DNA of 64,000 bases from Romeriopsis sp046049545 (GCA_046049545.1 JBJORF010000003.1:19260-83259), one strand, 5' to 3'; shown: positions 8,734 to 18,533, counted from the first letter of the stretch. Notes: a model not told the origin generated them from the letters alone. Program-made: numbers and translations.

Positions 8734-11046
8734 CTAACTCGATGGGCTGGTGGATTGGTTCGGAAGCGTGATCTGGAATTCGGTGACATCGTTGGCGCTG
8801 CGGACGGCGATGCTAGCGTTGATTTGTTCGGCAAGGCGCAGGACGATCGCTAATCCCATGCCTGTGCCCCCTTGTTGCCAGGGGTCACTTTGGGGAATGC
8901 GATAGAACTTTTCAAAGATCTTTGGCAGTTCGCTGGGGGCGATCGTCGTGCCGAGGTTGCGGACGCTGAGTTCGATATAATCGGCCTGTTGGCTCGCGGT
9001 GCAGTAAATCGTTGCGCCAGCTGGGCTGTATTTACAAGCGTTGGTGAGCAGTTCTTGGTAGATCCGGGTCAGGCGATCGGGGTCGGTGGACAGCGGTTTG
9101 AGCTGGGGGTCGATCAGGGTCTGAATGGTTTGTTGGCGGGTGCTGGCGCGGGCGATAAATGGGGCAATCAGGGTTTCAAGCCAGGGCTGGAGATCGAGGG
9201 ACTGCCAGAGCTGCTGTTCAGGGGCGGTGGGAGCGGTTTGGAGATTGAGGAGGTCGTTGATGAAGTTCCGTTCTTGGATGCAGGCTTGTTCGAGGCGATC
9301 GAGGTATTGCTGCTGCTGGGCGCGGGTTCGACTGGTACGCAGGAGGTCGATTGCAAACAGCATATTGGTAATGGGCGATCGCAATTCGTGGGAAATCCGA
9401 TCGAGCAGTTCATCCTTCAATTGGGCCAGCCATTCCAGTTCCTGTACCTGGCGGTAGAGACTGGTTTCAAGTTGTTTGCGGGCGGTGATGTCTTCGATTA
9501 AGAGGGTGTAGCCAGGTTCGGGAGGGCCGATATTGATGGGGTCAGCTTGGACGGGGGAAAAGTTGAGGCTGTACCAGTGTTCCTGGAGGTTAACTTCACG
9601 GTCGATCGGGGCGGGTGGCGTATCCTGGGTATCTGCATGGAGCGTTTGCTGAATCATTTGCCAATCATCGGCTTCGAGCCACTGCGGCACAAGGATCGAA
9701 CCGAGGGTTGCGCCGGGTTCATAGCGCAGCCATTGCTGGGCCGTGGCATTGCAGAAGCACACGTTATGCTGATGATCAAAGGCAATTACCCCAACCGATA
9801 AACTTTGTGTGATGGCCCGTTGGGTCATCTGCACAGCACCGAGGTGGTGGGCGATCGCGGTTAATTGATTGGCGGTTTGGAGGGCGGCGGGGGCACGGTT
9901 GAGTGCGATCGGCGTGGTGGCGACATCGCGACTTGGGAGATAGCGTTGTGAGAGCTGCTGGAGTTCGGTTTGGAGCAGTTCATGCATCCGGAGCCGTTCA
10001 AAAATCGCGACGCTAATCGCGGTGCCGACCCAAAGTCCCGTCGGGAGCGCGATCGGCACATAGGTATTGAAGCCGCTGAGGGCGACGATCGCCCCGGCCC
10101 ACCCGGTCAGCAGACCACTGCTCAACAGCGCGAGCTGCTGCTTGGCCTTAAGATAACTGAAGCCGATGCCGATGCCGGGCGTAAGCAGACAGCAAACCAG
10201 CGGGAAGCGACCGTTGGCATTGACATAGCGCAGTTCGGTTTGGTTCAGTAAATTGTTAATTGCGGTGGCATGCAGGTAAATCCCGGTGGTGGTGGGATTG
10301 CGGTTAAATGGTGTGACGAGGGTGTCAAAGCCCGTTGCGCCAACGCCAACCAGCACAATTTTATGTTTCAACGCCTGAGGCGGAATCTGGCCGTTGAGTA
10401 CGTCGACGAAGGAATACCGGGGGAGCCGCTGCACTGGCCCAACCCAGTTCAGCCATAAATCCGGGCTGGTTTCGGGCAGGGGGGGGATTCGATGCTGGGT
10501 GCCATAGGCTTGCAGGGTGACGGCGGCGAGGGTGGGTTCGCCGCGAAATGTCCAAGGAATCTGGCGGGTCAGCCCGTCACCGTCTGTCCGTCGGTAGATA
10601 TGTCCGATCCCTAGAGCCGCCTGGGATAGCGCGGGCACAGGCTGGAGCGGTAGACCATTGAAGTCCACGGCTTGGGCCAGAATCACGTTACCGTGGGCGG
10701 CGATCGCTTGGCCAAAGGCCCGATCGTCCGCTGTGGGTTCGGAAAAGATCACATCGAACACCACAGTTGTCGCTTCGGCCCGATCGAGCACTTGCATCAA
10801 TTCGGTGAAGCGTTGGCGGGGCCAGGGATAGCGACCCAGTTTCTGCAAGCTGGCATCATCGATCGTGACCACGGCGACCCGTTCGTCCCAGGCCCGTTCC
10901 CCGCGCAATTGAAAAGCCCAGTTATAGCTCAGTTGCTCACTGGGATAGACCAGTCCAGCAAACTGGAGACCGCCGACAATGGCACTCACGAGACTTCCTG
11001 GCAACAGCCGCCAGAGCAATTCCGGCCACGATCTAGAATTGTTCAT
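8734..11046 (-). CDS. CHASE2 sensor histidine kinase with a PAS domain
   Basis: A 770-residue membrane sensor. Residues about 20-280 form an extracytoplasmic CHASE2 domain (DERVAVVTIDDASLQKLGRYPWPR, ATTVVFDVIFSEPTADDRAF, KIVLVGVGATGFDT). Three transmembrane helices follow (about 281-350), then a PAS-like domain (405-520), a HisKA domain with phosphoacceptor H553 in ISHELRSPI, and a HATPase domain with N669 (LLTNACKYSP) and the G-box GGTGMGLA (726-733). All kinase motifs are intact. Its start overlaps the end of the FecR gene by 14 bases, so both are one transcript. FecR-CHASE2 pairings recur in cyanobacteria. The signal is unknown. Confidence 0.93.
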   Translation of the reverse strand: MNNSRSWPELLWRLLPGSLVSAIVGGLQFAGLVYPSEQLSYNWAFQLRGERAWDERVAVVTIDDASLQKLGRYPWPRQRFTELMQVLDRAEATTVVFDVIFSEPTADDRAFGQAIAAHGNVILAQAVDFNGLPLQPVPALSQAALGIGHIYRRTDGDGLTRQIPWTFRGEPTLAAVTLQAYGTQHRIPPLPETSPDLWLNWVGPVQRLPRYSFVDVLNGQIPPQALKHKIVLVGVGATGFDTLVTPFNRNPTTTGIYLHATAINNLLNQTELRYVNANGRFPLVCCLLTPGIGIGFSYLKAKQQLALLSSGLLTGWAGAIVALSGFNTYVPIALPTGLWVGTAISVAIFERLRMHELLQTELQQLSQRYLPSRDVATTPIALNRAPAALQTANQLTAIAHHLGAVQMTQRAITQSLSVGVIAFDHQHNVCFCNATAQQWLRYEPGATLGSILVPQWLEADDWQMIQQTLHADTQDTPPAPIDREVNLQEHWYSLNFSPVQADPINIGPPEPGYTLLIEDITARKQLETSLYRQVQELEWLAQLKDELLDRISHELRSPITNMLFAIDLLRTSRTRAQQQQYLDRLEQACIQERNFINDLLNLQTAPTAPEQQLWQSLDLQPWLETLIAPFIARASTRQQTIQTLIDPQLKPLSTDPDRLTRIYQELLTNACKYSPAGATIYCTASQQADYIELSVRNLGTTIAPSELPKIFEKFYRIPQSDPWQQGGTGMGLAIVLRLAEQINASIAVRSANDVTEFQITLPNQSTSPSS

Positions 11047-12007
11047 CGAGCTTCAAATCGTACTGTTGCTGCTTGCCCAGGGGCGTTTCCACCGTGACCT
11101 GGAGTTTGGGGCGGGAAACAAGGGCGATCGGCAGCTGAAATTCGCCTTGCCGATCGGTGTTGATCACCTGACCATTGATCGTGACGATGTTCACCGGGTC
11201 AACTTGCCCAATGAAGGTGAGACGGCGCTGCTGTCGTGTGATTGTGCGATCGAGGCGATAGTTGAGGCCGGGATCATCGCGCAGCGGTACCGGTGTCGAA
11301 GGCGGTTCACCGGGAATGGTGAAGTTCTGGAATCCGGCATCGACATCGACCCCGACTCCCTGGGCGGCGGTATTCACCCGACCTTCCTGGACGACGACGC
11401 TGGTTTTGCCCTGGGGCTGGACACTGATCCCAAATTCTGTGCCCCGAACGCCGCTGACCCCAGCGGGGGTTTCGATTTCGAAGCGGCTGTTGGGGCTGGT
11501 GAAGCGGCGCAGTTTCAGCCTAGCGCTGCCGTAGGGCATGCTAAACAGCGAAATCCGGCTGCCATCCTCCATGCTGCTAATGCCGCGCAGTTGCACTAGG
11601 GTGGAAGGGGCGACATTGATGCTGCCAATGCCGACATCGAGGTGGATTTCGGCCCGCGATCGGGCGGCGGTTTTCAGTTCATCGCCGATGTTTCGCATTT
11701 GATCGTTGGTCTTAGCCCGCCGCCATGCCTGACGACTGGGTTTGAGGTCGACTTGACCGGAGAGGTTTTTCAGCACAAAGGCTCGATCAAAGCGGGCTTT
11801 AATTTCCCCCTGGGCTTGGGCGCTGTGGGCATACAGCAAACTGATTGCACTGATCAGACCAATGCACCGGAGGCACCGGACGTGATGCAATCGAGTCGGG
11901 ACAACGACTGCACTAAACAGCTGCTTAAGAGTGACTTTCACAATTTCCGGGAAAATTTCGCAAAGTAATACTGCCGAGGGATGATCCACTCGCCTTGTGT
12001 TCACCAT
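11033..12007 (-). CDS. FecR-domain secreted protein
   Basis: About 324 residues from the first ATG. The hydrophobic leader (CIGLISAISLLYAHSAQA) is 50 residues in, so the true start may be one of the internal codons. After export the FecR domain (EIHLDVGIGSINVAPSTLVQL, FEIETPAGVSGVRGTEFGI, VQEGRVNTA) is followed by a beta-rich tail of Big-like character (INGQVINTDRQGEFQLPI). FecR domains transmit envelope signals. Overlap with the CHASE2 kinase start suggests that the two act together at the periplasmic face (inference). Confidence 0.87.
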   Translation of the reverse strand: MVNTRRVDHPSAVLLCEIFPEIVKVTLKQLFSAVVVPTRLHHVRCLRCIGLISAISLLYAHSAQAQGEIKARFDRAFVLKNLSGQVDLKPSRQAWRRAKTNDQMRNIGDELKTAARSRAEIHLDVGIGSINVAPSTLVQLRGISSMEDGSRISLFSMPYGSARLKLRRFTSPNSRFEIETPAGVSGVRGTEFGISVQPQGKTSVVVQEGRVNTAAQGVGVDVDAGFQNFTIPGEPPSTPVPLRDDPGLNYRLDRTITRQQRRLTFIGQVDPVNIVTINGQVINTDRQGEFQLPIALVSRPKLQVTVETPLGKQQQYDLKLDEQF

Positions 12008-12021
12008 AGCAGATTCAGTTC

Positions 12022-13836
12022 CTAAGCGCAGTGACGGTCTTCCTGGAGCAGTCGGGCAAAGTCTTCAGCGGCTAAGGCAGGACTGTAGAAATGACCTTGC
12101 ATGACATGACAGCCATGGTCGCGCAGAAATGCGACTTGGCGCTCGGTTTCGACCCCTTCGGCGACGATGCCGAGATTGAGTTCATGGGCCAGGTTGATAA
12201 TCGCATTGGAGATGGCGACCGCTTGGCTGTCATCGGGCAAGCGCCGCACGAACGACTGGTCGATCTTCAGAATGTCGATCGGCAGACGACTGAGGTAATG
12301 CAGCGACGAATAGCCTTTGCCAAAGTCATCGATCGCGATTTTGATGCCCAGTTTACGCAGCGCTTGGAGGGTTTGGATGCCTTGGTCAATGTCCGCCATC
12401 AGGTTGGTTTCGGTCAATTCAAGGGTGAGTTGACAGGGATGGAGATCTACCGCTTGGAGGATGCGGGTGATTTGGTCAGCGAGGTCTTCCTGTTGCAGTT
12501 GGCGAATCGAGAGGTTGACGGAGAGTTTCAGGGGGGTACTGGAATGTTCTTGCCAGCGTTTGGCTTGGAGACAGGCCATGCGCAGCACCCATTCCCCGAT
12601 CGGCAGGATCAAGCCCATTTCTTCGGCAATGGTAATGAATCGATCGGGCGAGACCATGCCTCGGTAAGGGTGTCGCCACCGCAGCAGCGCTTCTACCCCG
12701 GTGACTTGGCCTTGGGGCAAGGTGATTTGGGGTTGGTAGTGAATTTGGAATTCGCCTTGGTGGATGGCACGGGCCAGATCGGTTTCGAGGAGGCGCTGTT
12801 CGACACTTTGGGCCGCCAGTTTGGAATCGTGGAAGAGGTAGGGCACTTGACCGCCCCATTTTTCGCAGGAGCGGCGGGCGGTGTCGGCTTGCAGTAGCAA
12901 CTGTTCCGGAGTACTTTGACCCGAGTGAATATAAGTGCCGCCGATCGCCAATTGCAGGTTAACCCGCCGTCCATCCACAGGCCAAGGGGCGGAACCCAAG
13001 CGCCAGATCTGTTCGGCCCAGTCCAAAGCATCCTCTTCCCAGCTGAGATTGTCTAAAATCAGTGCAAATTCGTCGCCATTGGTGCGGATGACCAAGCCTT
13101 GTTCACCAACCAGGGTCTGGAGCCGCAGGGCAAATTCCCGCAGGACGCGATCGCCGAAGCTAAAGCCATAGGCCGCATTAATGCTGCTAAACCGGATGAT
13201 ATTGAGGGAGAAGACAGCGGTGAGGCAGTCATATTCGCGGGCCCGATCGAGGGTGGCCTGTAACAGCTCGGGGAGCATGGCCCGGTTGGGCAAGTTGGTC
13301 AGGCGATCGTAGGGGGGCGTGGCGGTCTGGACGATCGCGTTTTGGGCGATGGGATTCGGGGATTTGGGTAAGGCTAGACTGGCGGCACTGCTGCTGGCGA
13401 GGGTAGGACTGGTGGTTGGCGGTTGGCTCAGCGACGGATTGGGGGACGAATCAGCGCTCAGGCTGACATTGCGCTGCAGGCGAGAATGGACGGCTTGAAT
13501 CAATTCTTCGGGCTGGAAGGGTTTTGGCAGATAGTCATCCGCGCCGAGATTCATGCCTTGACGAATCTGCGAATGGCTGGCCTGACCACTCAGAAAAATG
13601 AAGGGCAAATTTCGGGTCTCTGGATCGTGGCGCAACTGTTGCAGAAAGTCGTAGCCGCTCATTCCCGGCATTTTGATGTCGCAGAGGATGAGGGCCGGCT
13701 GACGCTGTTTAATCTCGGCCAGTCCGGCTTCACCATTGGCTACACCAACGGCTTCAAAGCCTTCGCGCATCAGAAGATCAACGAGACTGCTCCGCAGGTT
13801 GGGTTCATCTTCAATGATAAGAACGAGGAGGGACAT
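12022..13836 (-). CDS. Response regulator with degenerate GGDEF and intact EAL domains
   Basis: A 604-residue cytoplasmic protein. The receiver domain has phosphoacceptor D53 (LCDIKMPGMSG) and the conserved Lys in LPKPF. A Ser/Pro-rich linker leads to a GGDEF domain whose active site reads NGDEF (253-257) and whose first metal motif is LNIIRF with no aspartate, so cyclase activity is unlikely. The EAL domain keeps EALLRW (E382), ELTETN, IDDFGKGYSSL, LKIDQSF and AEGVE, so c-di-GMP hydrolysis is expected. Just 15 bases separate it from the FecR gene, placing it first in a REC-EAL/FecR/CHASE2-kinase operon. The kinase is the likely phosphodonor. Confidence 0.92.
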   Translation of the reverse strand: MSLLVLIIEDEPNLRSSLVDLLMREGFEAVGVANGEAGLAEIKQRQPALILCDIKMPGMSGYDFLQQLRHDPETRNLPFIFLSGQASHSQIRQGMNLGADDYLPKPFQPEELIQAVHSRLQRNVSLSADSSPNPSLSQPPTTSPTLASSSAASLALPKSPNPIAQNAIVQTATPPYDRLTNLPNRAMLPELLQATLDRAREYDCLTAVFSLNIIRFSSINAAYGFSFGDRVLREFALRLQTLVGEQGLVIRTNGDEFALILDNLSWEEDALDWAEQIWRLGSAPWPVDGRRVNLQLAIGGTYIHSGQSTPEQLLLQADTARRSCEKWGGQVPYLFHDSKLAAQSVEQRLLETDLARAIHQGEFQIHYQPQITLPQGQVTGVEALLRWRHPYRGMVSPDRFITIAEEMGLILPIGEWVLRMACLQAKRWQEHSSTPLKLSVNLSIRQLQQEDLADQITRILQAVDLHPCQLTLELTETNLMADIDQGIQTLQALRKLGIKIAIDDFGKGYSSLHYLSRLPIDILKIDQSFVRRLPDDSQAVAISNAIINLAHELNLGIVAEGVETERQVAFLRDHGCHVMQGHFYSPALAAEDFARLLQEDRHCA

Positions 13837-14612
13837 AACGAGTCACGATCAAAGCGGGTAAGCCGAGATGCAAGGGCCGCAGGGGCAGGGTCGACCGTAA
13901 CGGTGCAAGGCATGGCAACAGTGAGAAGCTGTGACTCAATTCAGGAAGATGAGCAAAATGACTGAGTAAAACCTACTGAGCAAACAAATTAAGCAAATGG
14001 ACTATAGCTTAGGACGAACGTGCTGATTAGTTTCAACACTTTGTGAAGTAACTCTAGCGGTTACAGTATTTCGTGCTCTATTGTGAAACAATCGGGCAGC
14101 AAAGTCTAGTCTCTGTGGGCGAATCCTGAGGCAGTCAGTCGGGGGATCCAAATTCTACAGTGGCGCGATCACCGAGGCTGCAAGCGGCTTTACGATTAAC
14201 TTTTGCCCAACTTAAGCGCGACGGTAAAATTAGAGAATTGCGGGATAAAGCCGTGCGACATCCTAGTGATAAAACAGAATTCCCTCACTTTAGATAATTC
14301 ATTGCGGGGAAAGGTCGATATGATTGAGGGACATCAAGACATATTTTGGCAACTTGTTGTTTTTCACGAACAAGTTGGTCTGACGCTCGCCACCTTGAAT
14401 GCGTAATCTTGCGGTGAAATTGTTCGAGCTAGAAGGTTTGTGCCGTATATTTGATTGCGGTCTGGATATAGTGTCAATTGTGCGTAAGCCAAGTTGGCGA
14501 TTCGTAAATATTTTGTGGCAACGACGAGGTGTTGCAAAATTTCTGCATAACTTGAGTGGAATTTAGGCGACTGAGTCTACTGTGCTGCTGTGATCCCCCT
14601 GTTTCGCGCTTT
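13837..14612. other. Long intergenic region with one strong hairpin (776 bases)
   Basis: It separates the divergent signalling operon and the AAA-like pair. No tRNA or convincing ORF was seen. CAACTTGTT (14350-14358) and AACAAGTTG (14369-14377) form a perfect 9-bp stem with a 10-base loop and no T-run. A 67-codon frame starting at a TTG at 14203 runs through it and is probably spurious. Confidence 0.55.
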
Positions 14613-15965
14613 ATGTCTACTGCTATGCAACCGAAAACACAGTCTATGAAACGTAAACGCGGTGTACTTTTGAGTGGTCGCGGTTGGCAGCGCTTGCAAG
14701 CGGCTGAGCAACGGGCGAGTGAAGCTGGCAGTGGGAGTAAGTCCTATACCCTGCAAGAGTTAAGTGACCTGACTGGCTTGAGTGCCAATACCTTGGCTCG
14801 GGTGCGGGGGCGGAAGATTCCAGTGGATCAACATACGCTGGATACCTATTTTCAGGCATTTGAGTTGAATCTGTCGGTGGATGACTACACCGATGTAGAA
14901 GGATTGATCAACCTGCGGCGATCGCAGGTGCCGCCGAGTGGCCAATTGCCCTTGGATTCAAAATATTATGTGCAGCGGCCGCCGATCGAACTGCAATGTC
15001 TGGAAGGCATTGGGCAGCCGGGGGGATTGGTGCGGGTGAAGTCGCCGCGCATGTCCGGGAAGACCTCGCTGGTGGCGCGCACCTTGATGCGGGTGCGGGA
15101 GCAACATCATTATTCGACGGTGATTTTGAACCTGCGGTTGGCGGATTCCGCGACGTTTAGCGATCTCAATCGGTTTCTCCAGTGGTTTTGTGCGGTGATT
15201 TCGCGCAGTCTCGGGTTGGCGAACCAGGTGGAGCAGCATTGGGATGAGCTGTTTGGGGCCAGCTATAACTGCACGCATTTCTTCGAAGCCTACCTGTTGA
15301 AAAACCTGTCGGCTCCGTTGGTGCTGGCTTTGGATGAAGTCGATGTGATTTTTGACTATCCGGAGTTGGCGACGGACTTTTTCGGCATGTTGCGGGCTTG
15401 GTATGAGAAAGCCCGCTATGGGGATGCGACCAGTGGGCTGTGGCAGAAGCTGCGGCTAGTGATGGTGCATTCGACGGAGGTGCATGTGCCGCTGAGTATC
15501 TCCCAGTCGCCGTTTAATGCGGGGTTGCTGGTGGAGCCACCGAATTTTAATTCGGATCAAGCGATCGAGTTGGCTAAGACCTATGGCATTGAAGATCCGG
15601 CGAGCTGCGGGAAGCAGTTGATGCAGTTGGTGGGGGGACGACCGAACCTGTTGCATCTGGGCATTTATCATCTGGCGACTTCGGAGCAGACGCTGCGGGA
15701 GCTGATTAAGCAGGGCGCGTCGGGGTCGGGGATTTTTATGCCGCATTTGCGGGCGCAGCTGTGGGATCTGCAGAAGCATCCCGAGTTGGTCACGGCGCTA
15801 CAAAACATTGTGAAGTCGGATAAGCCGATCGAGTTATCGCCGTTGTTAGCCTATAAGTTGCAGAGTCGGGGGTTAATTATCCTGGATGGGCATCGCGTCA
15901 GTGTCAGTTGTGATTTGTATCGCGACTTTTTCCGCCAGGTTTTGGGTAAGCTGGAAACCCCGTAA
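14613..15965 (+). CDS. HTH plus AAA-like STAND ATPase
   Basis: About 450 residues. The N-terminus has a helix-turn-helix-like segment (YTLQELSDLTGLSANTLARV), similar to the N-terminal domain seen in cyanobacterial vWA-MoxR-associated proteins. The AAA-like (AAA_35) domain follows with Walker A SPRMSGKTSL and Walker B LVLALDEVD. A C-terminal helical part (PHLRAQLWDLQKHPEL) has winged-helix character. The ATG at 14613 is preferred over one 19 codons earlier. It lies 14 bases from the next AAA-like gene, implying co-expression. These NTPases are probably signalling or conflict-type switches; the target is unknown. Confidence 0.85.
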   Translation: MSTAMQPKTQSMKRKRGVLLSGRGWQRLQAAEQRASEAGSGSKSYTLQELSDLTGLSANTLARVRGRKIPVDQHTLDTYFQAFELNLSVDDYTDVEGLINLRRSQVPPSGQLPLDSKYYVQRPPIELQCLEGIGQPGGLVRVKSPRMSGKTSLVARTLMRVREQHHYSTVILNLRLADSATFSDLNRFLQWFCAVISRSLGLANQVEQHWDELFGASYNCTHFFEAYLLKNLSAPLVLALDEVDVIFDYPELATDFFGMLRAWYEKARYGDATSGLWQKLRLVMVHSTEVHVPLSISQSPFNAGLLVEPPNFNSDQAIELAKTYGIEDPASCGKQLMQLVGGRPNLLHLGIYHLATSEQTLRELIKQGASGSGIFMPHLRAQLWDLQKHPELVTALQNIVKSDKPIELSPLLAYKLQSRGLIILDGHRVSVSCDLYRDFFRQVLGKLETP

Positions 15966-15979
15966 GCGGGGGATTGATC

Positions 15980-18517
15980 ATGCGGGGTGATGGCGATCGG
16001 CCAATTACGTCAGGCTTTCAGGTCGGCGGCAGTTTGGCGAGTGATGCCGTGAGCTATGTGCGCCGTCAAGCGGATGAGCAGCTCTATGCGGCGGTCACCC
16101 AGGGCGAATTTTGCTATGTGTTTAATGCCCGGCAGATGGGGAAGTCCAGTTTGCGGGTGCAGGTGATGCGCCGCTTGGTGCAGGCGGGTTGGCGCTGTGT
16201 GGCGATCGACTTGAGCGCGATCGGGACACAGCAGATTACGCCGGGCCAATGGTATGCCTCGCTGGCGGCGATGTTGTTGTCCCAGGTGCAACTGCCGTTG
16301 CGGTTGGGAGACTGGTGGCGCGATCGGGCGGAACTGAGTGATGTGGCGCGGTTAGGCCAGTTGTTGGAACTGATTTTGGCGGAACCGACGGCTCCGGCGT
16401 TGGTGATTTTCCTGGATGAGGTGGATAGCCTATTGGGCTTGCCCTTCGGGATGGATGATTTTTTTGGCTGGATTCGCAGTTGCTATAACCGCCGGGCGGA
16501 GGATGAGCGCTATCAGCGGTTGACCTTTGTGCTGCTGGGGGTAACGACACCGCCCGCGCTGATGCGGGATAAGCGGTTGACCCCGTTCAATATCGGGCAG
16601 GCGATCGGGCTGCGGGGATTTCAGCCGATCGAGGCGTTGCCCCTGCTAGGGATGCTGCAACAGCGCTGGGATGAGGCGGCGGCGGTGATTTTGCCGCAAA
16701 TTTTGTATTGGACAGGGGGGCAGCCGTTTCTGACCCAGAAACTCTGTCAGTTGGTGATGCAATTGCCACCGCCCATCGCGGCGACGGAATGGCCGCAGGT
16801 GTTGCGGCAATTGGTGCAGCGATCGGTGATTGATCACTGGGAAGGGCAGGATGAACCGGAGCATTTACGGACAATTCGCGATCGGTTGCTGCATGATCAG
16901 GCCCAAGCCCCGGCGCGGCTGCGCTACTATCAGCGGATTTTGCAATCGCCCCAAGGCCGTTGGCCGATCGATAACAGTGAGATCCAGCGCGAGTTGCAGC
17001 TGTCGGGGTTGGTGCAGTTGCAACAGGATTGCCTACAGGTGGCCAATCCGATTTATGAAGCGGTGTTTAATGCCGACTGGGTCGATCAGCAGTTAGCGCG
17101 GCTGGGCGCGGTAGCACTTACGCCAGAAGTCACGGTAGCGCTTACGCTAGAGGGCGCGGTGGCGCGGCCAGTATCGGTGGCGCCTGCGCCACCGATGGTC
17201 ACGGCCCGATCACAGCCAACATCGTTTGATCGGCGTTGGCGGGGTGGCGGCTTACTGGTGGGGGCAATGCTGGCCCTGGTGGCGGGGTGGCAATATGAGG
17301 CGGCCCGGTCGCGCCACCAGCAGTTAATCCAAGCGGATGTCGTGGCGGCCCAGGCGTTGGCGGAACTAGCTGAGCTAGGAAGCGGTCCCCCCGCCGGAGC
17401 GTTGACTTGGCAGCAATCGTTGTTTCATGCCTACCGGGCCGATCGGGCCAGTCAAGCGCTAGGACAACCGAACGTCACGGCGGCGCAGTTGTTGCAAACT
17501 CTGGTGTATCGCTACCAGCCCGACCAGACGCGTTATCAAACGTGGCAGTCGCCCTCGCCGTTGCTGCAAGCGGGATTTCAGGGCAAAAATCAGCAGGTTT
17601 GGTGGCTGGGGCAAGATGGGACGATCGGCCCGCCGACTTTGGGCGTTCAATTGCCCCCATCGCTGCGGCAATTGGGTGTGCGTCAGGCGGTTTGGCTCAG
17701 TCAACCGGAGCAGCTGATGGTGCTCGATCGGCGGCAACAGCTCTGGTGTCTACCCCTGGCTGAATCGGGCCAGAGCATCCGCTTGGGTGCGCCCAGACGC
17801 TGCACTCCCGCACCCATCGCCGCGCAACCTGTCGTGGAACTGTTGAGCAGTGATGATGGCAGCACGGTGGCGGTGATTTTGGCGAATGGTGCGGCCCAGA
17901 TTTGGCAGGTGATGGCGGCGGGGCTGCGCCGACGCGGTGAGTTAGCCCAAGTGCGTCAGCTTGAGTTTTTACCTCAGCGTTCGGAGTTTCTGGTGCTGAC
18001 ACGCCAGGGTCAAATTCAACATTACTATGCGGATTTGGCGTTAGCAGGCCAGTTTGAGCCGGGGGTGTCGTTGCAGGCAATTGCGCCGAGTCACAATGGC
18101 GAGTTGGTGGTCGGCGTGAGTGATGCGGCCCAACTGCGACTCTGGAGTACATCGGGCGAGGCGATCGCGCAATTTCCGCTGCCGTTCCAGGGCCTGGAGC
18201 AGAATCCAGTGATACAGCTCCAACTGAATGCCGATAGTAGTTTAATTGCCCTGGGGCGACGGCATGGCCCGATCTGGTTAATCGATCGGCAGGGGCAGGG
18301 GCGTGGCGCTTTGCCAATCGGGGGGCCCCACTTTGGTCGCCTGCGGTTTGATGGCAGCAGTAATCAGCTCCTGAGCCGCAGTGGGTCTGAGGTCACGGTT
18401 TGGCAGCTGGCGCAGCTAACCGCTGCCCCCTGGCGGCCCCAGGTTTGTCCGTTGCTGCGATCCTATTTGGCGAGTGCCCCCGACTTGACCGCTGCTGATC
18501 GGGCGCTATGCCGCTAA
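15980..18517 (+). CDS. AAA-like ATPase with transmembrane helix and propeller-like C-terminus
   Basis: About 845 residues. The N-terminal AAA_35-type domain has YVFNARQMGKSSLRVQV (Walker A) and LVIFLDEVDSLL (Walker B). A linker rich in Ala, Val and Pro contains a DNA palindrome (17173-17196). A single transmembrane helix (GGLLVGAMLALVAGW) leads to a region with WD40-like strands (VVELLSSDDGSTVAVILANG, VSDAAQLRLWSTSGEAIAQF). That order is common among cyanobacterial STAND proteins: ATPase inside, propeller beyond the membrane or a tether. The start is ATG 15980, with GGGGGA upstream; a TTG two codons earlier is possible. It is convergent with the tyrosine-kinase gene, 16 bases apart. Confidence 0.85.
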   Translation: MRGDGDRPITSGFQVGGSLASDAVSYVRRQADEQLYAAVTQGEFCYVFNARQMGKSSLRVQVMRRLVQAGWRCVAIDLSAIGTQQITPGQWYASLAAMLLSQVQLPLRLGDWWRDRAELSDVARLGQLLELILAEPTAPALVIFLDEVDSLLGLPFGMDDFFGWIRSCYNRRAEDERYQRLTFVLLGVTTPPALMRDKRLTPFNIGQAIGLRGFQPIEALPLLGMLQQRWDEAAAVILPQILYWTGGQPFLTQKLCQLVMQLPPPIAATEWPQVLRQLVQRSVIDHWEGQDEPEHLRTIRDRLLHDQAQAPARLRYYQRILQSPQGRWPIDNSEIQRELQLSGLVQLQQDCLQVANPIYEAVFNADWVDQQLARLGAVALTPEVTVALTLEGAVARPVSVAPAPPMVTARSQPTSFDRRWRGGGLLVGAMLALVAGWQYEAARSRHQQLIQADVVAAQALAELAELGSGPPAGALTWQQSLFHAYRADRASQALGQPNVTAAQLLQTLVYRYQPDQTRYQTWQSPSPLLQAGFQGKNQQVWWLGQDGTIGPPTLGVQLPPSLRQLGVRQAVWLSQPEQLMVLDRRQQLWCLPLAESGQSIRLGAPRRCTPAPIAAQPVVELLSSDDGSTVAVILANGAAQIWQVMAAGLRRRGELAQVRQLEFLPQRSEFLVLTRQGQIQHYYADLALAGQFEPGVSLQAIAPSHNGELVVGVSDAAQLRLWSTSGEAIAQFPLPFQGLEQNPVIQLQLNADSSLIALGRRHGPIWLIDRQGQGRGALPIGGPHFGRLRFDGSSNQLLSRSGSEVTVWQLAQLTAAPWRPQVCPLLRSYLASAPDLTAADRALCR

Positions 18518-18533
18518 ATCGGCAACCCATTGC

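Noticed and set aside
12022..13836. Active diguanylate cyclase
   Set aside because: NGDEF and the missing metal aspartate argue against cyclase activity; only the EAL domain is called active.
14203..14406. 67-codon frame starting at TTG
   Set aside because: It overlaps the perfect hairpin, lacks a ribosome-binding site and has no family similarity.
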